The notes beneath the pieces are model-generated. The model was given only the letters and a program-made list of their open reading frames with translations, was not told the origin of the DNA and ran no database searches. Positions 33,066 through 42,507 of a stretch of 64,000 bases of DNA are shown piece after piece (within the stretch, counting starts at the first letter, position 1; the number at the start of each line of letters is the position of its first letter). The DNA is taken from the NCBI GenBank assembly GCA_009829735.1, contig CM020620.1, positions 27,250,951 to 27,314,950 of the forward strand. The letters are read 5' to 3'. The position numbers and the translations under genes are program-made. The stretch is from Pyropia yezoensis (taxonomy: Eukaryota; Rhodophyta; Bangiophyceae; Bangiales; Bangiaceae).

Positions 33066-36000
33066 ATGAAGCGGTGTACCGTAGACGGTTGTGATGACGG
33101 TCGTCTTCTTAGTCCCTGCCACCTTGGCCGTCACCTGCGCAAGCGGCACAGGCTTGCAGATGATGCTGCAGAAGCTGGGACTGCGAGGAGCTTGGCCATG
33201 GGGAGCTCAGAAGAGGATGATGGGGTGGCCGGTGGTGGAGATGGGACTGGCGAGGAGGAGGATATCGATCATGATTTGGTGGGTGGGGGCGGGGGAGATG
33301 ATTCCGAAGAGGAGGAGGATTTCGGGGATGCTGAGGAGAGGGGTGACGGTGGAGATGGTGCGGGAGAGAACGACTGGGACTCGCAAGGAGAAAGCTCCTC
33401 GGCATACGACAGTGACGCGTCGGCGCCGAGTGACTCCAGCTCTGATGATTGTGTGAGCGGGGAACATCCAGATGTGGTCAGATCAGCAGAGATGCGTGCC
33501 GCTAATGATTTGCACGGTGCTGCATTTGCGGATCACGCCTCTCCCGTCGTCTGTGAGGGGGACCTCGTTGAAACGCTCTGCGCGAAGGTGTTGGACTACC
33601 TCGATGAAGTTGGTGATGAGGAGCGCTGTCGTGCTGTGTACGAGGACAACGCTCCGACGGACACATTTGCTTTCGTCACCCCATCGCTGCGCGACGTGTT
33701 TGCCAACGCTTGTACCATGTCTGAGACGCGCATTGCCGCAGCTCATCAGATGTGCTTGTCGGTGGAGCGGGCGACTGGCTCAACGACATTGCCGTTCAAG
33801 GTCGCGTTCCCCACGCCATCGTCGCTCAAGACTGCAGTGCGGAACGAGAAGAGGCGCATGCTGCGGAAGCTGGGGTGGATGGAGGCCGTCGTGACGACGA
33901 AGGTGGGTTCCCATCGTATCCTCCTTCGCAAGGGTCTGAAGGTCGTGCAAGAATGCCTTACGGCGGCCGCAACCGTCAGGTGGGAGCGGGGCTCGGAGGA
34001 TTGTGCTTGTGCGGCTGGCGTCCATTACAGTCAAGACGGATCCCAGAACGGACCAGATGCAGTCGGAAGAAGCTCGCAAGACGTCGATTCCGGGACTGCG
34101 ACGCCCACGTCCGCATGTGCGCATTGCACGCCATCTGTTGCCACTGGAGACATTGTTCCAGCCTTCCCGGTGATGCAAGACGGAGACGTACTGCGTGACT
34201 TCTTTGACGGCCATGCCTACGGAGCTCAGCGGGCGGACGTCAAGCGCGTGTTTGGGCTGTGCGCACAGATGCTTGCACTGGTGCTGTACTCAGATGGGAC
34301 GGTTGTAACCTCTTCTGGTGGTACGTTTTCTCACTGGGATTGATTTTCGTACTACCACACTGCGTGTCACTACTGACCGCATCATGACCTCATTTGCTGT
34401 CATCAGCACAGCTTGTGCTTCTCCATACGTCTCGTCGTAACTTGTACTGACGGAGCGTGCGAACTGTTGATTTGGCCATCGCTGTGTCGGCCCATTGTAT
34501 TTCTTGCAGGTGTGTCTGCGTATCCGCTGCGTATGAGAGTGATGAACATCGTGACCAAGGAACCAGAATGGGTCGTCGTGGCATACATGCCCCAAGTACG
34601 GTCGCGGTACGAGGCAATGTCTTTGTCAAAGGCTGCAGAGGCTCGGGCGGAGATCCTCCAACGCACCATCGCGCTGGTCTTTCGAGATACCATCCTCGCC
34701 AGTCATTTCGGTGCCGAGATGACATTGCCGGACGGTGCCGTGGTGAAGATCATTCCGAGACTCGTACTCTACGTGTCGGACCAGCCAGAAGAGGGGGACG
34801 TCTTGTGCCTCAAGCGTCACGGCAGCGCGTACGACTGCACGCCATGTATGGCACGCTCCACGTCGAGCGGGGTGCGGCCTTCCAGGAAGAATTCTCCAAA
34901 GAAGCGGAACGTGCTCAAGATTGTCAAGCTGCAGCTCAAGGGAGCGCTCATGCGGGGAATAAGGGGCAATGGTGTCATTATCAATGCGATTGAGACCGCC
35001 AACAGCATCCACTGCGTTGTACCTGCACTGGCCGCCTGGGCTGGACTCGGCTCTGGTCCGCTGCTGCTGTACCAGATCTTCGGGTTTGACCGACTACACG
35101 TACGCTCCATACTCCTGTGTTTCCTTGGTGATTGCCAGATGCTGCTTGCATGACGCTGCCGTACATGTCATTGTCACGCATCTGTATTGTATCATCTCTA
35201 CATTTCTCTCCTGCAAGAGGGCTGGTGGCACGTCACTCTTTCTCCGTAACACGTACTGACTCGCACAATCCTCTGCTTGCTATCGTTTATGCTCTGTCCC
35301 CCACTTTCTCCTTCCTTTGCCATTGGCAGGTCATGGACCTTGGCATCTGTAGAACGCTGACAACAGGTGTACATTCCTTTGCCCATGAGCTGGCCGGTTC
35401 GAAGAAGCTTTTGCACGGCACAGCGGGTGAGACTGTGCGTATCGCTAACAAGCGGTTCTTGTTCGCGAGTCGCACGCACCGTGTCCCATCCATCTTCCCG
35501 GGGTAAGATTTGCTTGTCGTGAGAGCTTCATCCTTGTGACGCTGCTGCGTGAGATCTGATTGTATCTTGATGTTGCTACATTCCATTGGAGATGCATGCA
35601 CTATATCTGACTGTTTTATTTGATCTCTAGTCACCGCCCTGGCTGGTTCTTGCACTTGATTCTCTACAAATGCACCTCAGGTACTTCATCAAGAGTGGAG
35701 AGAAACAGGCTACCTTGAAGGGTAAGGAGCACCGTGAGGCGGTTCACTTCTTGCCTTTCGCAGCTGCGGGCTTGTTCGGGCGGTCTGGAGCAGGAGGGCA
35801 GCATCATCGTCTCCTGACGTGGGTGCTCTGCGAGCTCGCCGCGATATTGAAGAGCGCCTTTGATGTGCGGCCGAAGACCTGGGCGGAAGCCAAGTCGGTA
35901 TGTCGTCGTATGAGTCGTTTGATTGAGAACGACTACCAGCCCCTCTTTGGGCCCTCGCACACAACCAAGCTGCATCGCGCAGTGTCGCATCTACTGGACG

Positions 36001-36794
36001 AGTTCTTCCTTCGAGGCAACCTCCAAGACGGTAACACGGGCGTGAACGAGGCCCTGCACAAATTTGTCAAGCTGGCTTTTACACTCACGAACAAGAGTCG
36101 TGTTAACGCGGCATTGCAGATGGTGCTCACGGAGCAGATCCAGAGCGTCGTACGACTCTCACGACAGCGGCAGACATCAAAAGCGACTTCCAAGAAGGCG
36201 TCCAAATTGAGTCGTATGCGTGCCCGTGGGGCGCTCAGCTCCGTCTCCGACTTCGCAGCTGCGTCTGGCTTGGTGACATTGGACGAGGCCCTGCAGTGCG
36301 CTTCATCTGACTTCATCACGACGCAGTCCGGGACGTTGTTGCCAGACGCTGATATCCGTCGGGCGCGCGGCGATCGCACCATGGTCTGGGCCACCCCGGA
36401 CCTGAAGGGACGCCCTTGGTATGACTGGGTTCGCTACCGAGCAGAAGACGGGACGGTCGGAGTGGGGCAGGCACGCGCGATTATTGCGGCCCACAACGGC
36501 ACGCTCAGTCGGACGGTCGTGGTGCACTGTGCTGAGACCGCAAGCTCCGTGCCTGAGTGTCCTTTCACGGCATACGGGTGCGAGAGGCTTCAGTGGTGCC
36601 ACCTGGTTCGGGAGGGTAAGATACGCCCCACCCTTGCGGCCATTTCTTCGCACGAGATCATTGACGTTCTCTGCGTGGAGCACGACTGGGAGGAGTGGGT
36701 GGATCGTGTTGGGGTGTGTCGCTTCCCAAAGAGCTTTGCTTCTGATGCATGTGACTGGCGCGACCACCGCTTCTTTACCAATAACTTTGTGTGA
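33066..36794 (+). CDS. CMC/Plavaka-like DDE transposase, four exons
   Basis: Exons 33066-34320, 34510-35099, 35330-35502 and 35681-36794 join in phase to 1043 residues; all introns are GT..AG. The N-terminus is a C2H2 zinc finger (CX4CX13HX4H from residue 4), followed by an acidic Ser/Gly/Glu region (about 45-130). The catalytic part matches my memory of Plavaka/CMC transposases: L-Y-S-D-G-T, P-x-R-x-x-V-M-N-I, Y-x-S-D-Q-P-E with a C-x2-C soon after, D-R-L-H-V-M-D-L-G, F-P-G-Y-F-I, and N-E-A-L-H-K-F-V-K followed by T-N-K. Candidate triad D410, D509, E796. The C-terminal ~130 residues match the remnant at 11846-12540. No stop breaks it, so the protein could be functional. Family placement is by recognised motif order, not by a search. 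Confidence 0.8.
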
Positions 36795-37723
36795 GGCACG
36801 AGAGAGCCACGCGGCTGCATGATGGTGTGCACACAAGTATCTTGTTGCATCTGACTTATTGTGCTGCCATTGAATGACGTGTCACGCATGGCAAGCCATT
36901 GAACGCCGTTTGACCGTCTGGACCGAGAGAGAAGAGAGGGAGAGAGGGGAGAAATAAGAGCGATACAGGAGTGCGAGACACCACGTCCGCCTTGATTTTG
37001 ACGCTTCGTAGAAAAAATCAGTACTATAATCATTGTCGTTGTTTTGACAAACGTGGTCTGAGAGGCCTCTGTGGCCTGTCCCATGACACAGGCGCACAGG
37101 CCAAGTCATTTCGGGCTGTGCCTTGGCCGTGAGAGCACGCCGAACGAGAATCGCCTTCGCTTCATGCGCTTCGTAGATTTTAGTGCAGGCATGTGGCTCT
37201 CTCTCGTTGCTCCCAGGCGCAGCACCTACCTAGTGCTCATGATAGAGCACAGAATCCAAGAAACCATCTGCTATCAGCCCTTCACAGGCTCCAGTATCTC
37301 TCTGTAGCCCCCCAGCACGGAGTCAATAAGCGTCCCTGTCGCTTCTTACCAGGCAAGGCAGGGCATATTTGGGCCACTGGGGGCACTGAGGTGGACTGAG
37401 GCCCCACCCTCACGCTTGAGATGAAGTTGAAATGCTGTCCTAACCAGATCGAGAACTACCCCACGGAGCATTGATACGGATGGCCGGATGGTCGCCCGCA
37501 TTTGCCTGCGTTGACTGTCATTCTGGACAGCTTTAAGACAATCTCTTTGGCAAAGTCCTCAGGCTCCCAGACTTGAAACAGAACGGTCGCAGGCAACGAC
37601 GCCTGAGCATGGAAATGACACGTAGGGTCCAAAAGATGCAGCCGAGATGCAGTTGGGTACGTTTTCAACAATCCCTACAGCAGTCCTAATGGTGTGCTGA
37701 ACGTGGAGATGTGACGAGTACAA
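36795..37723. other. Right arm of the DNA transposon, no gene seen
   Basis: Transposase 3' flank containing a GA-rich purine run (36925-36958) and subterminal AGATG motifs near 37634, 37645 and 37708. No coding frame stands out. Confidence 0.6.
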
Positions 37724-37763
37724 TCAGATGTCATCAAGATACAGGTGGGCGCGGCTGCCGACG
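37724..37763 (-). repeat. Right terminal inverted repeat of the DNA transposon
   Basis: Read on the minus strand it begins CGTCGGCAGCCGCGCCCACC and ends CATCTGA, pairing with 18122-18160. The next bases (37764-37766, ATC) repeat 18120-18122. Confidence 0.85.
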
Positions 37764-38696
37764 ATCCCGGACAGTACACTATCGGACAATGGACCGCAAT
37801 TTGCGTCCGTACTGATTCGAGGAGTGCTGGATATGCTGAGGGTTCAGGCAAACTATGCCGCCCCCGATCACCCGCAAACTAATGGGCAGGTGGAGCGCTT
37901 CAACAAAGCTATTGTTCGGCAGCTGCCCCACTATGTGAGTGAACACGTGAAAACGTGGGACCAATACAGTTCTATTCTTACGACTGCCTACAATTCGCAG
38001 GTTCACTCATCTACCGGGGAAGTACCCCTCGCTTTTGTGACCCCCCGTCGCGTGCGGTCTATTGCCGTACGGCGGCCGCTCCCAACTAGGGAGGCCGATG
38101 GCAGTACACCTACTCCCACTGAGAGTAAGGCGGAATTCGCTGCTAGGCTCGAAAAACTCATCCCTAAAGTCAGGGCTGAGATGGACAAAGCGCAAAAGCG
38201 CTACAAGCGTACTTTTGACAAAAAGGTGCGCAACGCCAAGCACGTCCCCGAGCAGGGTGACTGGGTACTGGCTCACTCGCACATCCCAACTGGGGGTAAG
38301 TTGGTGTTCCAGACGAAGGGGCCATACGAGGTCCTTCGTACAGATGTACGGCGGTTCACCATCGAAAGTGACGATGGGGTCCGCACAGTAAACGGACAGG
38401 ACGTGGTAAAAATTCCACCACCTCCTGCAGGCGACCCGGCTTGGGCGCGTGCGCTGAAAGCGTGGCGCCTGCTTTCGCTACCTGCGGCCAAACAGGGCCC
38501 GCAGGAGTACGTGTTCGATAAGTTCATCGACCACGGAAGGGATGAGGACACTAACCGCCTCATGTTGAGGGTGCGTTGGTTTGGCTATGAGGCGAAGGAT
38601 GATACGTGAGAATACGTGGAGCACCTTCCCGCTGAGAAGGTCCGGGCATACTGCGCCCGGAATGACATCGACCCTAACTGCCCTCCCTCAACGTGA
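37764..38696 (+). pseudogene. pol: E2 Pol, second part: integrase core 3' half and chromodomain
   Basis: This continues the frame of 15069-18121. It supplies the second catalytic D in S-D-N-G-P-Q-F and the E in N-G-Q-V-E exactly 35 residues later, the GPY/F-like region (T-K-G-P-Y-E), and a chromodomain with R-W-F-G-Y near 38575. The chromodomain is interrupted by TGA at 38607-38609 where E3 has a Trp (D-T-W-E), implying TGG to TGA. The frame then continues to TGA at 38694-38696. Confidence 0.9.
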
Positions 38697-38807
38697 GAGA
38701 AGGCCAAGTGACAGTGCCAAGAGAGTGCTTCAAGTCGAAGCGGTACGCAGAGTGGCTCTTAAATACAGCCCTAACCCACACACTCTCACAACAAAGGCAG
38801 CTACCAA

Positions 38808-40291
38808 CTAGGCACGCATGCTAGACTCCCCAACATCACGGCCCTCGCCCTCACGTGGAGGCGAGCGGCGAGACCCACGCCGATAACGTTCCCCACCCGT
38901 CGGCGGGGGCGGCTGCCCGAAGTCGGAACCGTCGCGCCCCTTACGGTCGCGAAAGTGGCGACGACCGCGGCTACTCTTCTGCTTGGTCTTGCGCGCAAGT
39001 TGGCGACGCAGACGCCGGACCGACTCCGTCTCCGACGGGGTAGAGGACTCCGAGACGGAACAAGACACTTCGTCTTCCGAAACGGGGGGAGACCGCCGCG
39101 AGTGACGGCGACGACGGCGAGGAGGCGAGTATGCCCAGCTCACCCGACGCTTGCCACGCCCAAGTCGGGCTGGTTGGGGCACAATTGACCCAATACGAGC
39201 CAACTCGATCGTCATAAACCCCGCTACCGACTCGCAACTCGCGGTCGCCACAACGGTACGAACGCGCTCCTCAAGTTGAGGAGTCTCGGAAACTTGAAGG
39301 GTTGCAGTCGACGCGGCCAACCAAGAAATGGTGCGCACCAACGTGGTGATCATCATTTCGGAGGTCAAGGGCGTGGTCGGCAATACCAACTTGGGATAGA
39401 CCGTCAGGAGGGTGGCCCCCAAGTTGGGGGACACCGGGGTGGACGACTCAACCGCAATGCTTATCGGGATGTCGCCGTGCGGCTGGAAAGGGACAGGAGG
39501 AAGCGGAGGGGCTCGCCGAGTTGGCAAAATCCGAGAGTAACTGCGACCCCTACTCGGGGCCCCCGCAGTGGGTTGAGTCATGTAGTCATCGTGAGAGGGC
39601 ACGGCCATCACGATTGCCTTGTCCGGGGGGGGCGCAGTGCGGCGATCCACCCCCGGGGCATACGGGTAGTCCCCGATGCCCAACCCCTCTCGGAGTACCA
39701 CACGGCCGTCTTGAAGTTCACGACCGACCCAGACGAACTGGCGAAGTGTGCCATCGTCCTTGGGCCCGCGGGAGGAGCGGCGCAACCTGTACTCGATGCT
39801 CTCCCACTCAATAAGCTTTTGAAGACGCAGCATCTCCTCAAGTAGAGTGAGCTGTCCTGATGAGCACTCCGCAGCAACTAGCTGAGGGGTGAGCTGCTCC
39901 AAACCGTGGATAAGCCGGAGGGCGAGGTGCCAGAGCATCCCCCGCTGCTGAACGCAAGACACCCAGGTCGACATGACCTCGAGGAGCCACTGGGCTGCCA
40001 ACATGGCGAACACCACGTGGTCCGGGCTAGCCGTCAACATGGCGGAGCCGAAGTGATCGAGCAACCGTGGAAGTAAAGCCGGAAACCCGTAGGGGACCTC
40101 AACTTGAGGCCACCACTCGGGCTTCTTAGAGTAGTACTGCTCCTTGCTAGCAGGGGACTGCTGCGGAAACTCGAGTTGAGCCGAGGTCACCAAGTAGGGA
40201 CTTCGCCGAAAGTCCCGGCGGGCGCTGCACCGTAGGACGTGTCCTCCATACGCTCGTCCAAGGAGTCAGTCTCCACCCCCGGGGTCACCAT
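38808..40291 (-). pseudogene. aORF2: antisense accessory protein of E2, frameshifted
   Basis: It lies between pol and the 3' LTR of E2 on the opposite strand. An ATG at 40291 starts a short acidic N-terminus (containing D-E-R-M-E-D) that ends at a TGA near 40189, while the main 461-codon frame runs to 38808. One frameshift between about 40200 and 40270 would join them. The main frame carries W-W-P-Q-V-E-V-P-Y-G (40088-40118), then H-F-G-S-A-M, then Q-R-G-M-L-W-H-L and I-E-W, matching the other antisense ORFs and the 57291 gene. The C-terminus is Arg/Ser-rich. Decay matches the broken gag and pol of E2. Confidence 0.7.
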
Positions 40292-40612
40292 GGCTCTCCC
40301 CAAGTTAGGGAGAGACAACCTGGTTGCAGTTGCACGAGACCCACCTCGAGTTCAGGGGGGCTCGGATCGCGGGTAGATGGGTGGCCTCCCCAGCGTGGGG
40401 CGGCCCAGGGTAAGGTGAAGAGGATGTGTTGGTGATGGTGAGGTGAGTATTGATAAGAGCAAGCTGCCAAGTGGGCAAGCTTGAGGAGAGGGGCGGTCAA
40501 CGTGACCGCCTCCACGTCCACGTGACGTACCAGGGGGACAGCAAGTCGCGCCCCCAACGCCGCGATGTGCGTTTCTACGCCCCCTCGCAGGGCCGACCGG
40601 GTCGGTCGGAAC

Positions 40613-40626
40613 TGAGAAGAGGGGAG
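40613..40626 (+). other. E2 polypurine tract
   Basis: A purine run (GAGAAGAGGGGAG) ends directly at the TGTGGC start of the 3' LTR. Confidence 0.8.
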
Positions 40627-41095
40627 TGTGGCAGTATTGACCCCCAGGTAGAGGGGCAACACGTGCCATGCAAGGGGCGGCAGGCCACCAGCCTGACCCG
40701 TTCCTCCCCCTGCATTTGGGTCCATATTCCCTAAGTAAGGGATATTTAGCTTAGTAGTAAATCCAACGTGGATGTCAGGGTTTTCTGCATTTATCGTCTT
40801 GAATTTTCGTGTGGCCCGGTGGGCAGGTGCTGGGGTGGGAGATTCTGAGTGGCGAGATTCTGAGGGGACCCTGGGGGGATAAGGGGAGGGACAGCGGGGT
40901 TTGGCCTTGCTTCCCCGTCCCGACCAAGAAACTGTTGGCCCGCACACCATCTTCTTGTTTGTCAGTGGGGGGATTGCCCCACAACAGGGACAGACTGTGT
41001 GCGACTTGCACTTCTTCCGGTTCCCCCGACACGGAAGGCAGCCCTTGCGCACCGCCCCAACTTGGGTGTCGCGTGCGCGAGTGGTTTTTGCCACA
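40627..41095 (+). repeat. E2 3' LTR (469 bp)
   Basis: It starts TGTGGC and ends GCCACA, a perfect 6-bp inverted terminus, and matches 12541-13006. Confidence 0.92.
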
Positions 41096-41160
41096 TTTAG
41101 TGTAGGGAGCGTTGGCCCGCACGCCGAGGTCCCACAGCGGACCCTGGTCCGGCGGGCCAA
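40630..41160 (-). other. Antisense Cys-rich open frame crossing the E2 LTR
   Basis: On the minus strand both LTR copies are open end to end in the same frame and encode a segment with C-L-P-C, then K-K-C-K-S, then C-P-C-C-G, a zinc-binding-like arrangement. The 3-nt indel between the two LTRs keeps the frame. In the 3' copy the frame runs from 41160 on into the internal region, to 40285. It could be a 5' exon for aORF2 or a chance GC-rich frame. Confidence 0.35.
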
Positions 41161-41287
41161 AGGGGGATATCTGCGCGTGGGGCTGTGCCCGTTGCTTCCC
41201 CCTCACAAAAAATCAACCTTGCGTTACCCTCGTGTTCCCCGTCCCGGACGCTTCCCCCTTCGCGTAAAGCTCTACGTTCCGGCGGTT
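41096..41287. other. Flanking DNA between E2 and E3
   Basis: Short host or older repeat sequence. It continues at 51455 if E3 is removed. No gene seen. Confidence 0.6.
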
Positions 41288-41292
41288 CTGAC
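41288..41292. repeat. E3 target-site duplication, left copy
   Basis: CTGAC directly precedes the LTR and is repeated at 51450-51454. Five bases is the usual size for Ty3/Gypsy integration. Confidence 0.92.
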
Positions 41293-41936
41293 TGTAGCGT
41301 AATGGAACCCAGGCTCCCGAATCCACAAACCACGAACACCCACACAGAGACCACAGTCCGGAGTCCAGGAAGGAACAGGTAAGAGCCCTTGCTGATCCAC
41401 TCGCCCGCCACGATACGAGGCAAAGGTAAACAGGACAAAAGCCCGAGGGAGAAGGAACCCAAAGCACTGTTGATTTTACAAGATGGCCCCGGGGAGAACC
41501 CCGGAGCACCCCTCAAGAACCTCCCCCCCTGGCCCCTCCAGGGGCCCAGAACGAGGCCCCCAGAGGGCGCCCCCAGCGGGCCAAGTGCCAGCAAGGCACC
41601 GGCCGCTCACCGAGCCAACACACGAAAAGCAAGCGAAATCCCCCCACACACAAATGTCAATCCCCAAAAAAAACCCAGTGGGAAAAAGGGGAAAGACACG
41701 AAATCACGCAAGGAAAATAAATGCGAAGAATCAAACAAATAACCCGAAGGTCAGTATGCCCCAACCCGGAAAGTCCTCCGCTCCGGGGGACCAATCAGGG
41801 CACCGGGCGTGTCGCCACTGCCCCGGGCCACCGATGCAAGGATCCCAAGCCAGCGCGTGGTTCCACGTAACGCTGCCAGCCGGGTCCCAAGTCAGCCTCC
41901 CGGGTCCCAACGGTACCTGAGGGCCACAACGCCACA
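41293..41936 (-). repeat. E3 3' LTR (644 bp)
   Basis: In element orientation it begins TGTGGCG and ends CGCTACA. It is nearly identical to 50806-51449. Confidence 0.95.
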
Positions 41937-41949
41937 TGGCCCCCTCACT
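41937..41949 (-). other. E3 polypurine tract
   Basis: On the minus strand GTGAGGGGGCCA lies directly before the TGTGGCG start of the 3' LTR. Confidence 0.7.
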
Positions 41950-42507
41950 AGGGCCGAGCGTCCCGCCGGCCAACAGGGAAACCGGGGAGAGGGACTGGAA
42001 AGGGTCCGACAGGGTTACACCAGGGTCACAACGAACGGGACGTGGGGCCAGTGTCTGCAGACAGGGTCCCCCCCGACAAGTGTCTCGAGGCAGAGGGTCC
42101 CGGGCAGACTGACCAGGGCGGTACGGGAGGGACAGAGGGCCACGCACAGGGTAACTAGGGGGGTGTGGCGCAGCCCGCGCCGGCCGCCCGCCTGCATTCC
42201 CTCTCGCCTCGCCCTCCCCATGTGGCGCTCGGCCCATGGGGTGGGTGAGGTGGCGTCGGGATGCGGACGGGGGCCGGCGGCACACGGGCGCAGCCTGGGT
42301 TCCGTCGGAGTGGGAGCCCAGGGATAAGAGGGCCCTCACGGGCTCCCTCGTTCCCCGCGACCGGGACCCCAACGCACCATCTTCCCCGCTACGCTTCCCC
42401 GTGGGCTCCTCAATCGTTCCCTCTACCCGTTCCCCTTTCCAACGTTCCCACGCACCCGTTCCCCCTGGTACCCCACTTTCCCTTATTGTGTCCCGTTACC
42501 CCGTCCC

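Larger units (their letters stand above)
18122..37763 (+). mobile_element. Nested CMC/Plavaka-like DNA transposon (19.6 kb as assembled)
   Basis: The insertion splits a codon context of the E2 integrase. Deleting 18122-37763 plus one copy of the flanking duplication restores the frame across V-A-A-C-G-I and P-D-S-T-L-S-D-N-G. The ends are imperfect inverted repeats of about 40 bp (CGTCGGC at both extremes). The flanking duplication is AT, or ATC if one base is assigned differently. This fits the 2-4-bp duplications of CMC elements. Multiple AGATG/CATCT motifs lie within 150 bp of each end, resembling subterminal transposase-binding repeats. Cargo: a four-exon transposase (+, 33066-36794) and a divergently oriented three-exon gene (-, 31888-27082). 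The true length is probably about 14 kb if the internal >5-kb duplication is an assembly artefact. Confidence 0.85.
12541..41095 (+). mobile_element. E2: degenerate Ty3/Gypsy chromovirus split by a nested DNA transposon
   Basis: Parts in order: 5' LTR (12541-13006), primer binding site (13009), gag (13126-15072), pol first part (15069-18121), DNA transposon (18122-37763), pol second part (37764-38696), antisense ORF (40291-38808), polypurine tract and 3' LTR (40627-41095). Without the insert the element would be about 8.9 kb. The two pol halves join in frame at the integrase. Damage: in-frame stops at 13300, 15729, 17919 and 38607, and a frameshift in the antisense ORF. The LTRs differ at roughly 11-12 positions plus a 3-nt indel over ~466 bp, so E2 is clearly older than E3. 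I could not identify a target-site duplication. Confidence 0.92.

Noticed and set aside
37728..38696. A separate truncated retroelement containing only integrase and chromodomain
   Set aside because: It joins 15069-18121 exactly in frame with a short duplication and inverted repeats at the boundaries, so it is the second half of E2.
41389..41920. Plus-strand frames inside the E3 LTRs, present twice
   Set aside because: They lie within both LTR copies and lack any domain-like pattern or support beyond LTR duplication.
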